A DNA stretch of 51,950 nucleotides from Desertibacillus haloalkaliphilus (GTDB taxonomy: Bacteria; Bacillota; Bacilli; Bacillales; KJ1-10-99): positions 1-51,950 of the forward strand of contig NZ_JAHPIV010000023.1 of assembly GCF_019039105.1 (NCBI RefSeq). The letters are read 5' to 3'. The position numbers and the translations under genes are program-made. The notes beneath the pieces are model-generated. The model worked only from the letters and a program-made list of their open reading frames with translations. It ran no database searches and had not been told where the DNA came from. This document shows, one piece after another, positions 6,955-18,183 of this stretch; position 1 is the first letter of the stretch; each line of letters starts with the position of its first letter.

Positions 6955-7920
6955 ATGAACAATGATATTGAAATTAAGAATTTAAGCTTCCATGCTTATA
7001 TTCGTGGAATTATCCTAATTGGATTTGCCCTTCTTTTACTAGGTTTTATCATTTCTGGGAGCATCCAATTGTATATTTCTCCTAAAATGATGCCGTTTAT
7101 ATACTTTGCAACGGTGGTTTTTCTTATCCTTGGAGTGATACAAATCCTCCGGAGCACCGCAAAGAACCAAGAGGAAGAAATCGCTTGTGACTGTGGTGCA
7201 GACCATGGGATGAGCGGCTCGCGCCTACGTCAATTGATCGTCTATGGTATTTTCATCGTACCAATTGTCGGGGGATTTATGCTCCCTGATCATGTATTAG
7301 ATAGCTCGGTAGCTGCAAATCGAGGAATCCAACTAGGTTCAGGTCTCTATTCAAAACCAACACCAGCAGCAGCTAGTCCCGAGCAAAACTCGACCGCTAG
7401 AGCTGAAGCTTTCTTAGATGACCCTGACCAATACTATCGAGAGCTAGCAAATGGTGGTGATACGGATACTGAACATTACACAATTGAGGATTTCTATACA
7501 GAAGAAGGGTTCAATAGCTATTATGATGAGCTTGCCAATGAGCTGCTTGAAGAAGACCGGATCATCGTTACTGATGAAAACTATCTAGATGTTATGACCG
7601 TCTTAGATATGCACTTGGATCAATTTATTGGTCGTGAAATTGAAATCATGGGATTCGTCTACCGTGAACCAGACTTCGAAGAAAATCAGCTAGTCGTTGC
7701 TCGCTTTTCAATGACATGCTGTGTGGCTGATGCAGCCGTCTACGGAACGCTAGTTGAATTTCCAGAAGCAGAACAGTTTGAAAACGATACATGGATACAG
7801 ATATCAGGCACAATTGATCAGTCTCAATATAACGAATTCATTGTCCCACTTGTCCACTTAAGAGAAATTGAAGTCATCGAAGCTCCGGATCAACCGTACG
7901 TCTTTCCAACCTTCCGTTGA
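6955..7920 (+). CDS. DUF1980/TIGR03943 family protein, YcgQ-like
   Basis: A 321-residue protein with two N-terminal membrane helices (about 17-37 and 44-64), a CDCGADHGMSG cysteine/histidine patch near residue 80, a third helix near 95-110, and a large domain after a low-complexity linker. The C-terminal domain carries the diagnostic RFSMTCCVADA motif near residue 250, with an OB-like stretch ending in QISGTID. The family always travels with UPF0718 permeases, and here AAAGGAG precedes the start 52 bp after the permease gene. The paired cysteines suggest metal binding. Function of the pair is not established. Confidence 0.82.
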   Translation: MNNDIEIKNLSFHAYIRGIILIGFALLLLGFIISGSIQLYISPKMMPFIYFATVVFLILGVIQILRSTAKNQEEEIACDCGADHGMSGSRLRQLIVYGIFIVPIVGGFMLPDHVLDSSVAANRGIQLGSGLYSKPTPAAASPEQNSTARAEAFLDDPDQYYRELANGGDTDTEHYTIEDFYTEEGFNSYYDELANELLEEDRIIVTDENYLDVMTVLDMHLDQFIGREIEIMGFVYREPDFEENQLVVARFSMTCCVADAAVYGTLVEFPEAEQFENDTWIQISGTIDQSQYNEFIVPLVHLREIEVIEAPDQPYVFPTFR

Positions 7921-7929
7921 TAACATCAC

Positions 7930-7975
7930 GAGTGTCTTTAAAGCTAGCTTATTACCTTTAGAGACACTCTTTATA
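7930..7975 (+). terminator. Terminator of the permease-DUF1980 operon
   Basis: GAGTGTCTTTAAAG pairs with CTTTAGAGACACTC, followed by TTTATAT. Confidence 0.75.
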
Positions 7976-7996
7976 TGCTTTTTATGCTCGATATAA

Positions 7997-8035
7997 GAAA
8001 AAAAGCAGCAACCCCTAATCAGTTTAGAGGTTGCT
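7997..8035 (-). terminator. Terminator of spoVR
   Basis: On the minus strand AGCAACCTCTAAACTGATTA is followed by the complementary GGGGTTGCT and then GCTTTTTTTC. It lies 40 nt after the spoVR stop. Confidence 0.8.
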
Positions 8036-8072
8036 ACGAAATTATTCATGGCAATATTTTCACTTCCCAACG

Positions 8073-9488
8073 TTATAAATACTTTCGATGAACTTTCTTG
8101 CCATCATAAATAAATACCATTTGCTTGTCATTAACAATTGTCTCAAGATGAACCGGTCTTCCCCACAGTTGATAAATATATGGAAGAACACGTTCAAGGT
8201 AACTTACGTCTAATTCAGTCCCTTCATACGAATGAGTAATATATAACTCACCGCTTTTCAAATAGTCTCCATCCGTAACCATTAAATAAGGAAAGCCACC
8301 GTTTACTCGTGACTGAACGAGCTGGTCACGTACATGCTGCCATTCCTTATCAACAATTTTATAATCCGCTCCTTGCTTTTGGAACAAATACATATCTTCT
8401 CGTAAAACGAGGTCTTTCGTTAAATAATTACGAATGAACGAGATGTCAGACTCAATCTCACGGACTTCAAAGATTTTATCCCGCCCACTTCCTGGTTGCA
8501 CGCCTTGACGTTCTTGCATCTCTTTAGTTGGGTTGTTATAGCGTTCTTCAATGTCCTCGAAAATCTTCAAACCGAGATAATAAGGGTTAATCGTTGTTGT
8601 CGACGGTTGGACAACGCCAGCATTTAACTTGGCAAATTCAATCGTGTCCTCAGATGTTAAGTCCATTTCGCGTAAAATTCGTGCATGCCAATACGAAGCC
8701 CAACCTTCGTTCATAATTTTCGTTTCAAGCTGCGGCCAGAAATATAACATCTCTTCACGCATCATTGTGAGGATATCTCGTTGCCAAGGTTCCAACTCTC
8801 GGCTATATTCTTCAATAAATAACAGCAAGTCTTTTTCTGGCTTGGGTGGAAATTGCTTTTTCGTGCGTCTTTTTGGAACGCTACTTGGCTTTTTATCTAA
8901 ATCCCAAAGATCGTCATATGGGGTTTCGGCTTTTGTAAGTTCTTCCTCATCCTCTTCATCATCAATATGCCAGCTTAACTTCGGTCGCAAAAGGCTAGGA
9001 TCAATGTGTTCTTGAATTGATAACACTGCATCTAAAAACCTCTCAACTTCCTCTTTCCCGTGTATCATTTCATAATTTGAAATACGTTCTGCCGTTGCAC
9101 TCATACTCTCAACCATATCACGTCTTGTATTTGAGAACCGTACATTATTCTTAAAGAAATCACAATGTGCCAACACGTGAGCAATAATCATTTTGTTTTG
9201 AATTAGACTATTACTATCAAGTAAAAACGCATAACAAGGATCACTATTAATGACAAGCTCATAAATTTTACTTAAACCAAGGTCGTACTGTAACTTCATC
9301 TTGTGAAATTGTTTACCAAAGCTCCAATGGGAATATCTTGTCGGCATACCGTATGCCCCGAATGTATAAATGATTTCCGCTGGACAAATTTCATATCGCA
9401 TTGGAAAAAAGTCAAGCCCGAACCCTTTAGCAATCTCGTTAATTTCTTCAATCGCATATTCGATTGCTTTCCTGTCCTCCGTTAGCAC
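8073..9488 (-). CDS. spoVR: SpoVR family protein (spore cortex)
   Basis: A soluble protein of 471 residues, close to the 468 of B. subtilis SpoVR. The hallmark N-terminal block is intact: [26 protein letters not shown] and [29 protein letters not shown], then [13 protein letters not shown]. An acidic linker near 190-230 ([10 protein letters not shown]) precedes the NEGWASYWH segment. I chose the GTG at 9488 because AAGGAGG lies 8 nt upstream; an earlier in-frame GTG at 9506 would put that ribosome site inside the gene. B. subtilis spoVR is needed for normal spore cortex, so this gene supports a spore-former. It has its own terminator and no operon partners; the usual yeaH/prkA companions are absent. 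Confidence 0.93.
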   Translation of the reverse strand: MLTEDRKAIEYAIEEINEIAKGFGLDFFPMRYEICPAEIIYTFGAYGMPTRYSHWSFGKQFHKMKLQYDLGLSKIYELVINSDPCYAFLLDSNSLIQNKMIIAHVLAHCDFFKNNVRFSNTRRDMVESMSATAERISNYEMIHGKEEVERFLDAVLSIQEHIDPSLLRPKLSWHIDDEEDEEELTKAETPYDDLWDLDKKPSSVPKRRTKKQFPPKPEKDLLLFIEEYSRELEPWQRDILTMMREEMLYFWPQLETKIMNEGWASYWHARILREMDLTSEDTIEFAKLNAGVVQPSTTTINPYYLGLKIFEDIEERYNNPTKEMQERQGVQPGSGRDKIFEVREIESDISFIRNYLTKDLVLREDMYLFQKQGADYKIVDKEWQHVRDQLVQSRVNGGFPYLMVTDGDYLKSGELYITHSYEGTELDVSYLERVLPYIYQLWGRPVHLETIVNDKQMVFIYDGKKVHRKYL

Positions 9489-9650
9489 GTACAACGCCTC
9501 CTTCACTTGTCATTTATACAATTTATGAAAGGAAGGCGCTGATGATGAAAAAATATACACTTTTCTTCGACTTTTCACGAATAGTTCCTAATATTCCAAT
9601 GAGTAAAACTTGATCCGTTCAAACCCAAACCTACTTATATCTCTATAATG

Positions 9651-9690
9651 AAAAAACGCCAACAAAGTCTCTAAAGACCTTGCTGACGCT
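9651..9690 (-). terminator. Terminator of the AbgT-family gene
   Basis: On the minus strand AGCGTCAGCAAGGTCTTTAG pairs with AGACTTTGTTGGCG, followed by TTTTTTC. Confidence 0.8.
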
Positions 9691-9715
9691 TTTTATTAAC
9701 GTTATTTGTTTATAC

Positions 9716-11242
9716 TTATTGTTGGTAAAGAATTGGAGACCCTGGTCCAAGGTCAATTCCTAATACCATCCAAACAATAAGCATCAGGGTCCAAATAATT
9801 GTAAAGATAATTGTGTATGGGAACATAACAGAGATCAGTGTACCAATTCCCATTTTCTTATCATACTTTTGTGCAAATGCGATGATAATCGCAAAGTATG
9901 TCATTAGTGGTGTAATGATATTTGTTGTTGAATCGGCAATTCGGTATGCCATTTGCGTCATTTCTGGTGAATAACCAAGCTGCATCATAATTGGCACGAA
10001 GATTGGAGCCATCATTGCCCATTTTGCAGAGGCACTTCCGATAAATAGGTTAATAAACCCAGCTACAAGAATAAAGCCAATAATTAACGGAATACCTGAG
10101 AAGTTAATCGATTGTAGGAATTCCGCCCCGTACACACCAATCACTAGTCCTAGGTTTGTCTCTGCGAAGAATGCTACGAATTGACCCGCTGTAAAGGCTA
10201 GAACGATAAACATCCCCATCGCAGACATTGTATCTGATAATTGGTTCGCAACGTCTTTGTCATTACGAATATTTTTCGTAACAATTCCGTAAACAAGTCC
10301 AGGAACAAAGAACAAAATCATAATAATTGGCACTAATGAAGACATGAATGGAGATTGGATAATTCCACCGTCTTCACCACGTAACGGTGCATCTGGTGGT
10401 AAAATCAATAGCGCTGTTGCTACTAATGCCACCGCAAGTGCAAGGACAGACCATATCAGACCTTTTCTTTCAATCGCATCAAGACCTTTAATATCTTCAC
10501 GGTACTCACCTTTGTACTCACCAAGACGTGGTTCAACAACTTTCTCAGTCACCCACGCACCTACAATTGTAAGTAGGAATACAGAAGCAATAATAAAGTA
10601 ATAGTTCATCGCAATATTCATTGTCTCAGCATACGCTGGGTCAATGATACTCGCTGCTTGAATCGTTAACTCCCCAAGCATTGGGTCCGTTGCAGATAAG
10701 AATAAGTTAGCACTAAAACCAGCTGATACTCCAGCAAACGCTGCTGCTAAACCAGCAAGCGGATGACGACCAATCGCTGCGAAGATTAAAGCTCCTAGTG
10801 GCGGTAGAACAACATAACCCGCATCTGAAGCCACACTAGACATAATCCCTGCAAACACAAGTCCTGCAGTAATTAAGCGCTGTGGAATCGATAAAACAAA
10901 GCCACGTAAACAAGCACTTATTAAGCCTGTTCGCTCAGCTAGTCCGATACCTAACATCGTTGCTAGTACAACACCTAACGGAGCGAACCCTATGAAGTTA
11001 TCAACCATACTTGTGAAAATATATTGGATTCCTTCTGCGCTCAGTAAGTTCTGGACTTCAACCATTTCACCTTCTCGTCCAGGATGCTCTACACTTACAC
11101 CAAATGCCGATATAATTGCAGAGACGAAAATTACTACTAATGATAAAATTGCAAATAAAGTAATTGGGTGTGGTAGTTTATTACCTACAATTTCAACACG
11201 ATCCAAAAAACGTTGAAAAAACCCCTTACGTTCCTTAGCCAT
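9716..11242 (-). CDS. AbgT-family transporter (p-aminobenzoyl-glutamate/antimetabolite)
   Basis: A 508-residue inner-membrane protein with the AbgT layout: N-terminal FLDRVEIVGNKLPHPITLFAIL, roughly a dozen helices and hairpins, and the conserved FIGSASAKWAMMAPIFVPIMMQLG region near residue 400. Also typical are SDAGYVVLPPLGALIF near 140 and ADSTTNIITPLMTYF near 440. Family members import p-aminobenzoyl-glutamate in E. coli or expel sulfonamides in other species; the sequence alone does not separate the two. The start has GGAAGGGG upstream. It is monocistronic, with its own terminator. No aminobenzoyl-glutamate hydrolase gene (abgA/abgB) lies next to it, so an uptake-and-cleavage operon is not supported. 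Confidence 0.88.
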   Translation of the reverse strand: MAKERKGFFQRFLDRVEIVGNKLPHPITLFAILSLVVIFVSAIISAFGVSVEHPGREGEMVEVQNLLSAEGIQYIFTSMVDNFIGFAPLGVVLATMLGIGLAERTGLISACLRGFVLSIPQRLITAGLVFAGIMSSVASDAGYVVLPPLGALIFAAIGRHPLAGLAAAFAGVSAGFSANLFLSATDPMLGELTIQAASIIDPAYAETMNIAMNYYFIIASVFLLTIVGAWVTEKVVEPRLGEYKGEYREDIKGLDAIERKGLIWSVLALAVALVATALLILPPDAPLRGEDGGIIQSPFMSSLVPIIMILFFVPGLVYGIVTKNIRNDKDVANQLSDTMSAMGMFIVLAFTAGQFVAFFAETNLGLVIGVYGAEFLQSINFSGIPLIIGFILVAGFINLFIGSASAKWAMMAPIFVPIMMQLGYSPEMTQMAYRIADSTTNIITPLMTYFAIIIAFAQKYDKKMGIGTLISVMFPYTIIFTIIWTLMLIVWMVLGIDLGPGSPILYQQ

Positions 11243-11589
11243 TCTTGTTTCCCCTTCCTGTTATAAAATTTTGACAATATAGTAAAAAAGAACGCAAAAA
11301 TTTATTTCATTAATCGATGTCACAATTATAAACGGGATAAATAGTTTTTAAAATATAATTCCTTAAAATAATAAGATTCGAAACTTTATGTCTATTTACT
11401 ATATTAATATAAAGACTGATATGAACGTAAAGTAGCGCATGTTGCTAGGGAAATAAACACATAGCTGGAAGTAACTCACTTATCATTTTCACTCTTTCTC
11501 AACGCCAAGTACAGCCTCTTCCCACGTGATGAATCAAGCTTCCTTTCCAGAATTAATAGCTATGTGAAATTTTTTGATATAGATAAATA
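11243..11589. other. Intergenic; imperfect long-range inverted repeat, no gene seen
   Basis: CACATAGCTGGAAG near 11459 is complementary to CTTCC (near 11540) plus AGCTATGTG (near 11559), with a 14-nt bulge in the second arm. On the plus strand AAATTTTTTG follows, as in a terminator or structured RNA. No open frame with a ribosome site is visible. A short frame running into pgcA (11597-11800) is very AT-rich and lacks support. Confidence 0.3.
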
Positions 11590-11640
11590 AAAAAGAATGA
11601 TCCTATTGAAAACATTTTATTTCAGTAGGATCATTCTTTC
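11590..11640. terminator. Strong bidirectional hairpin terminator beyond pgcA
   Basis: AAGAATGATCCTA and TAGGATCATTCTT form a perfect 13-bp stem, extended by TGAAA/TTTCA. An A-run precedes it, giving a T-run for leftward transcription from pgcA, whose stop is 147 nt away. Confidence 0.75.
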
Positions 11641-11786
11641 TATTCTAATATATTTTTATTTCACTTTTTTTGTTGATCACCAATCTTACAAAGGGCTTAA
11701 TCATTTCTTCACAAAAACATTTTACTCATACCTCAGAACACCGCTTTATGTTAAACGTTCTTTAGCCAGCATTTATCAAATTCTTT

Positions 11787-13538
11787 TCAATTACCATTAG
11801 ACTCTATGTTTGAATATACTTGCTTCATAACAGCATCTTTTATTGCTTGTAATGCTTGGCTACTTTCTTCGTACGTATCACGTTTGACTCCAAAATAAAA
11901 CTTCACCTTTGGTTCAGTTCCTGATGGTCGAATACAGAACCAACTACCATCTTGTAGTTTATACTTGAGTACATTTGAAACAGGAAGAGTGATGACTTCG
12001 GTTGATTCCTCCATTCTTTTAGTTCGCTTACTTACTAGATAATCTTCAATCACATTAATATTCTGCCCATTAACCTTTGTTGGTGGCTGTTCTCGAAAGG
12101 AAGTTATAATCTTATCAATCTGCTCTAGACCCACCTTCCCTTTTAACGTCAACGATTCGAGACCTTCAAGATAGTATCCATACTTCTCAAACACCTCTAG
12201 TAAACCTTCGTAAAGCGTCATCCCTCGGGTTTTATAGTACGTAGCCATCTCACAAGCAAATAAACACGCCTGTACAGCATCCTTATCTCTTACAAAATCA
12301 CCTAACAAATACCCATAGCTTTCTTCATAACCAAATAGATACTTATACTCACCTGTTTGTTCATATTCCTTCATCTTCTCACCAATAAATTTAAAGCCAG
12401 TGAGTGTATCAATCGTTTCGATGCCATACGTCTCTGCAATTTTACGCCCCAATTCAGAGGTAACGATCGTTTTTAGAACCACACCGTTTTTAGGTAATGT
12501 TCCGAGAGCTTTCTTTTGAGATAAGAGGTACTCAAGCATAAGTGCTCCTGTTTGATTTCCGGTTAGCACTGTGTATTCTCCATCGGGATCTTTAACAGCC
12601 ACCCCGACACGGTCAGCATCAGGATCTGTAGAAATTAATACATCTGCGTCTAGCTTTTTTCCATAGTCAATCGCTAATGCAAATGCCGCATGCTCTTCTG
12701 GATTAGGAGATTTTACAGTTGAAAAGTTTGGATCTGGAAGCTCTTGTTCTTTGACGACAGTGACATTGGTAAATCCCGATGATTCTAAGACGGTACGGAC
12801 AGGAACATTGGCGGTCCCGTGCAACGGTGAAAAAACAATTGAAACATCTTTCCCATACGCTTGCACAAGTCCTTGGTTGACAATAATTGACTGCAATGCT
12901 TCATTATAAGCACGATCAATTTCTTCTCCAATCACTTTCAAAAGACCATTTGCTTTCAACTCTCGTTCATTAGCAACCTCAATTGTCAATTCATCATCAA
13001 TGCGTTTAACATGTTCAATTAACTCATTAGCTTCTTTTGGCGGCAATTGACCACCATCTGGCCCATAAACTTTGAAACCATTATATTCCGGAGGGTTATG
13101 GCTTGCTGTAATGACAATACCAGCAAACGCTTGTAAATGCCGAACTGCAAAAGACAGCTCAGGGGTTGGTCTTAATTCATGGAAGACGTACGTTTGTATC
13201 CCACAGTTCCCAAGCGTTGCAGCTGCTTCGTGCGCAAACTCACGTGAAAAATGACGACAATCATAAGCAATGACTACTCCCCGTTTTTTGGCATCCTCAC
13301 TTTCAGATTCAATATAACTGGCTAAACCTTTCGCAGCTTTTCTTACCGTATATGTATTCATTCGATTAGGACCAGGACCAATCTCTCCTCGCATCCCACC
13401 TGTACCGAACTCTAATGTCTTATAGAAGCAATCCTCGAGCTGGGTCAAATCATTTTTCATGTCTTCTAACTCTTGTTTTAATCCTTCTTCTAAGTGCTTA
13501 AAACGACTCCATCGTTCATACTCCTCTTTCCAACTCAT
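11787..13538 (-). CDS. pgcA: Phosphoglucomutase (alpha), PgcA
   Basis: A 583-residue cytoplasmic enzyme interconverting glucose-6-phosphate and glucose-1-phosphate, the precursor for UDP-glucose and so for lipoteichoic acid glycolipids. The phosphoserine loop [20 protein letters not shown] is present near residue 145, the metal-binding loop [12 protein letters not shown] near 305, the sugar-binding GYEESYGYL near 405, and the phosphate-binding [12 protein letters not shown] near 535. N-terminal [16 protein letters not shown] is typical. The start has GGAGG upstream. It follows glpD as in B. subtilis (yhxB/pgcA), but a terminator separates them. It may also serve the glycogen phosphorylase at 24009, which makes glucose-1-phosphate. 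Confidence 0.95.
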   Translation of the reverse strand: MSWKEEYERWSRFKHLEEGLKQELEDMKNDLTQLEDCFYKTLEFGTGGMRGEIGPGPNRMNTYTVRKAAKGLASYIESESEDAKKRGVVIAYDCRHFSREFAHEAAATLGNCGIQTYVFHELRPTPELSFAVRHLQAFAGIVITASHNPPEYNGFKVYGPDGGQLPPKEANELIEHVKRIDDELTIEVANERELKANGLLKVIGEEIDRAYNEALQSIIVNQGLVQAYGKDVSIVFSPLHGTANVPVRTVLESSGFTNVTVVKEQELPDPNFSTVKSPNPEEHAAFALAIDYGKKLDADVLISTDPDADRVGVAVKDPDGEYTVLTGNQTGALMLEYLLSQKKALGTLPKNGVVLKTIVTSELGRKIAETYGIETIDTLTGFKFIGEKMKEYEQTGEYKYLFGYEESYGYLLGDFVRDKDAVQACLFACEMATYYKTRGMTLYEGLLEVFEKYGYYLEGLESLTLKGKVGLEQIDKIITSFREQPPTKVNGQNINVIEDYLVSKRTKRMEESTEVITLPVSNVLKYKLQDGSWFCIRPSGTEPKVKFYFGVKRDTYEESSQALQAIKDAVMKQVYSNIESNGN

Positions 13539-13674
13539 ATAAACCTCCGTAACATGTATTTTTGATTACTTTTATATTAAATGCTCTACCCTCATTAATA
13601 ATTCCATTTTAAATGATTTGTTCCTTCTTATTTCTAGTGATTTACAATCTATCTTCAGAACTTGACCTTCATCC

Positions 13675-13741
13675 TTTTAAAAAAGGGCTATCCCTTAACT
13701 GCTCACCTCAAATTGTCTGAGATAACAGCAGGGAAAGCCCT
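13675..13741 (-). terminator. Terminator of glpD
   Basis: A long, slightly bulged stem on the minus strand (AAGGGCTTTCCCT...AAGGGATAGCCCTT) is followed by TTTTTT. It starts 6 nt after the glpD stop. Confidence 0.85.
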
Positions 13742-13746
13742 TGTTC

Positions 13747-15429
13747 CTAGATTACTTTTTTATCTTCAATCACATCTTCTTCAATCGGTGTCGTCGCATA
13801 GTGAAGATCTTGTTCTAGTTTGTTTTTATGAAGAAGCGTCTCCTCTTCAGTCCAACTAAAACGTTTTTTCATATAATCTAACACTGGTTGTTTCCACTTT
13901 TGTACCCAATCAATATTAAAAAGAACAGCTCCAGTCCGGCGATTAAAGAAATCAACTGGTGAGGAAACCATTTCCTCCTCAATACCGTAAACAAGTCCCG
14001 CATATACATCAATAGGTAGATGATTCTCCTTAGCCTTTTGCTTTTGTTCTTTTACAATCTTATAGACGTTTGTTACGTTCGATCCATATAACTTCGTTAA
14101 CTTACGCGCCTCACTCTCTGAGAAACCAAGATTCATTCCTTCTTCTGTTTTCTCTTTAACGAACCGGTCAAATTGCCTTGATCCGCCAACATCTCCACCA
14201 GATAAACGAACTTGATCCGTTGTGCATGGTTGTTTGTTCCCAAGGTCTTTAGCGACAATATCCACAATACGTTCAGCCATCTTTCGATAACCTGTTAACT
14301 TCCCACCTGCAATTGAAATTAACCCGGATTCCGAAAAGAAAATTTCATCTTTTCTCGAGATCTCGGATGCACTTTTTCCTTCTTCATGAATCAATGGGCG
14401 TAATCCTGACCAACTTGATTCAATGTCCTTTGTCGTCAACTTTACGGATGGGAACATATAATTAACCGCATTGATAATATAATCTCTGTCAGCTGTTGTC
14501 ATTCTTGGATGAACGATAATATCATCTTCATAGAATGTGTCCGTTGTACCTACATAGGTCTTTCCGTCACGCGGAATCGCAAATACCATCCGTCCATCTT
14601 TTTCTGTATCAAAATAGACGGCTTGCTTTAATGGGAATCGGTCACCATCAATGACTAAATGGACACCTTTTGTTAGATGAAGGTATTTCCCTTTTTTAGA
14701 CTGGTCCTTTTCACGTAAGGTATCAACCCATGGTCCTGCTGCATTCACAATCTTTTTTGCATAAATCGTATACGTTTTTCCTGTTAGCTGATCAGTGACA
14801 TTTACGCCAACAACTTTTGCGTTCTCATAGATAAAGTCATCAGCTTTTGCATAGTTAACAGCTGTCGCCCCACGTTGTACAGCTTCCTTCATGACTTCAA
14901 GTGTTAGTCTCGCATCATCGGTACGGTATTCTACGTAAATACCGCCACCTTTTAATTTATCTTTACGAATTAATGGTTCTTTTTCTAATGTCGCTGCTTT
15001 GTTTAGCATCTTACGTCGTTCATCTTTTTTTACACCAGCTAAAAAGTCATAGACTTTTAAGCCAACAGAGGTTGCTGTTTTCCCAAATGTTCCGCCTTGA
15101 ATCATTGGTAGTAACATCCACTCAGGTGTCGTCACATGTGGGGCATTCTCATATACAATCGCTCGTTCTTTCCCAACTTCAGCGACTAGCTTGATTTCGA
15201 ATTGTTTCAAATAACGCAAACCACCATGCACAAGCTTCGTTGAACGACTTGAAGTTCCAGCAGCAAAATCTTGCATCTCAATTAAACCTGTATTTAACCC
15301 ACGCACTTGCGCATCAAGAGCAATTCCTGCTCCTGTAATTCCTCCACCAATCACAAGGATATCAAGCGTTTGTTTACTCATTTTTTCTAAATAGTGAGAA
15401 CGATCTAAACTTGAAAATGTAGTAGTCAT
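13747..15429 (-). CDS. glpD: Aerobic glycerol-3-phosphate dehydrogenase
   Basis: A 560-residue membrane-associated flavoenzyme oxidising glycerol-3-phosphate to dihydroxyacetone phosphate and feeding electrons to menaquinone. The FAD-binding GGGITGAGIALDAQVRG motif lies near residue 27, followed by the diagnostic DFAAGTSSRSTKLVHGGLRYL block and the second FAD contact GGKLTGYRKMAER near 380. The C-terminal DAO_C domain is intact. A separate promoter and a leader terminator precede the gene, so it is controlled apart from glpFK, as in B. subtilis, where GlpP with glycerol-3-phosphate permits read-through. The terminator after the gene closes the regulon. Confidence 0.97.
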   Translation of the reverse strand: MTTTFSSLDRSHYLEKMSKQTLDILVIGGGITGAGIALDAQVRGLNTGLIEMQDFAAGTSSRSTKLVHGGLRYLKQFEIKLVAEVGKERAIVYENAPHVTTPEWMLLPMIQGGTFGKTATSVGLKVYDFLAGVKKDERRKMLNKAATLEKEPLIRKDKLKGGGIYVEYRTDDARLTLEVMKEAVQRGATAVNYAKADDFIYENAKVVGVNVTDQLTGKTYTIYAKKIVNAAGPWVDTLREKDQSKKGKYLHLTKGVHLVIDGDRFPLKQAVYFDTEKDGRMVFAIPRDGKTYVGTTDTFYEDDIIVHPRMTTADRDYIINAVNYMFPSVKLTTKDIESSWSGLRPLIHEEGKSASEISRKDEIFFSESGLISIAGGKLTGYRKMAERIVDIVAKDLGNKQPCTTDQVRLSGGDVGGSRQFDRFVKEKTEEGMNLGFSESEARKLTKLYGSNVTNVYKIVKEQKQKAKENHLPIDVYAGLVYGIEEEMVSSPVDFFNRRTGAVLFNIDWVQKWKQPVLDYMKKRFSWTEEETLLHKNKLEQDLHYATTPIEEDVIEDKKVI

Positions 15430-15465
15430 CTCTTACACCCTTTCAGTATATTGGTTAATGAGAGC

Positions 15466-15529
15466 AAAAAAAGACCACAACAGCTCTACAATTATATATA
15501 CATATAATATGTAGAGTGTTGTGGTCTCT
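15466..15529 (-). promoter_or_regulatory. glpD leader terminator, GlpP-type antitermination site
   Basis: On the minus strand AGACCACAACA pairs with TGTTGTGGTCT, extended by CTCTAC/GTAGAG, then TTTTTTTGC. It lies between the glpD promoter and start codon, so transcription would stop before the gene unless prevented. In B. subtilis GlpP acts on just such a leader; here glpP is at 18184. Confidence 0.85.
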
Positions 15530-15565
15530 CCTAATCTCCGACCAATCATTTATTAACTTATCTTT

Positions 15566-15594
15566 ATTATAACGAAATTATCTTGTTTTGAAAA
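15566..15594 (-). promoter_or_regulatory. Putative glpD promoter
   Basis: On the minus strand TTTTCA and a perfect TATAAT are 17 bp apart, about 40 bp before the leader hairpin. Confidence 0.55.
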
Positions 15595-15623
15595 GAGCTT
15601 CACTGCTTCTTTTTTACAAACTA

Positions 15624-17120
<1,497 letters not shown>

Positions 17121-17162
17121 CTACCCCTCCAATAGTTCACTTGATGTCTATTATTATATTTA

Positions 17163-17996
17163 TCACGCTGCGATATCGCTGTGATCATGCGTAGCAACAT
17201 TTTTTGTTTCCTTTTTATTTAACACGATCGATAGGATCGTAACAACTGCAAACGCTGCCAAAAATATCCAAAGGGCACGATAATAAATTCCCTCAAATGC
17301 TGCGGCATAAAACAATGCTCCTAATCCCCCACCAATGATTGGTCCAACGACAGGAATCCAAGAATATTTCCAATCTGAGCTACCCTTACCTGCGATTGGT
17401 AATAGAAAATGAGCGATTCTCGGTCCCAAGTCACGTGCTGGATTGATCGCATAACCCGTTGTCCCACCTAACGATAAACCAATAACAACGATTAACAGTC
17501 CAACGATTAATGGGTTCAGACCTTCTGTAAATTCATTGGCTCCAATAAATAAAATTCCTAACACTAACATAAATGTACCTAATACCTCACCAAAGAAATT
17601 TGATGGTGTATGCCGAATCGCTGGGGCTGTTGAAAACACTCCAAGCTTTGCACCTTGATCTTCTGTTGCCTGCCAATGTGGATAATAATGCAACCAAACT
17701 AAAACGGCACCGATAAATGCCCCTATCAACTGAGCTCCGATATAACCCGGAACGAGTGCCCAAGAAAATTCTCCTATTAATGCCATCCCCACGGTCACCG
17801 CTGGATTTAAATGGGCATCGCTGATCGCTCCTACCGCATAAATCGCAGTTGCAACACCAAGCCCCCATGCCGCTGTAATCACGATCCAGCCGGAATTTTC
17901 GGACTTTGTTTGTTTTAGTGCAACACCAGCAACGACACCTCCCCCGAAAATGATAATGATCATTGTACCAATCAGTTCACCTAGAAATACCGACAT
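17163..17996 (-). CDS. glpF: Glycerol facilitator (aquaglyceroporin)
   Basis: A membrane channel of 277 residues for glycerol. Both pore motifs are present: HLNPAVTVG near residue 70 and INPARDLGPR near 200, the second with the D typical of glycerol channels rather than water channels. Six helices are visible. The start is the ATG at 17996, 5 nt after GGGGGGAG; an upstream in-frame start at 18044 would run through the leader hairpin region. It is first in the glpFK operon, under the cre/promoter at 18120-18148 and the leader terminator at 18023-18088. Confidence 0.95.
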   Translation of the reverse strand: MSVFLGELIGTMIIIIFGGGVVAGVALKQTKSENSGWIVITAAWGLGVATAIYAVGAISDAHLNPAVTVGMALIGEFSWALVPGYIGAQLIGAFIGAVLVWLHYYPHWQATEDQGAKLGVFSTAPAIRHTPSNFFGEVLGTFMLVLGILFIGANEFTEGLNPLIVGLLIVVIGLSLGGTTGYAINPARDLGPRIAHFLLPIAGKGSSDWKYSWIPVVGPIIGGGLGALFYAAAFEGIYYRALWIFLAAFAVVTILSIVLNKKETKNVATHDHSDIAA

Positions 17997-18022
17997 TTGT
18001 ACTCCCCCCATTCTTTTGCAAC

Positions 18023-18088
18023 AAAAAAAGGAGACCAGAAACATCCTATCTAGTCTTGCTACTAGATAAGTAACTGTTTCGGTCTCCT
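18023..18088 (-). promoter_or_regulatory. glpFK leader terminator, GlpP-type antitermination site
   Basis: On the minus strand AGGAGACCGAAACAGTTAC pairs with the complementary strand ending CTGGTCTCCT; CTATCTAGT forms the inner stem, and TTTTTTTG follows. It sits between the promoter and the ribosome site of glpF, matching the arrangement before glpD. The two stems differ in sequence, but both contain an AGACC...GGTCT end. Confidence 0.85.
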
Positions 18089-18119
18089 AAGCTCCTGCAC
18101 AACGTATTAACTTAAATAC

Positions 18120-18148
18120 ATTGTAATTCTAAATGAAAACGTTGTCAA
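18120..18148 (-). promoter_or_regulatory. glpF promoter with an overlapping CcpA cre site
   Basis: On the minus strand TTGACA (18148-18143), 17 bp, TACAAT (18125-18120). TGACAACGTTTTCA at 18147-18134 matches the cre consensus TGWNANCGNTNWCA at every position and overlaps the -35. CcpA bound here would repress glycerol uptake in the presence of glucose. Confidence 0.8.
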
Positions 18149-18183
18149 TCCTTTTTTTCGAGTTTGTGAACAAAGCCAATCAA

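Noticed and set aside
11597-11800. 67-residue open frame near pgcA
   Set aside because: It begins inside a terminator hairpin, has no ribosome site, and overlaps the 3' end of pgcA.
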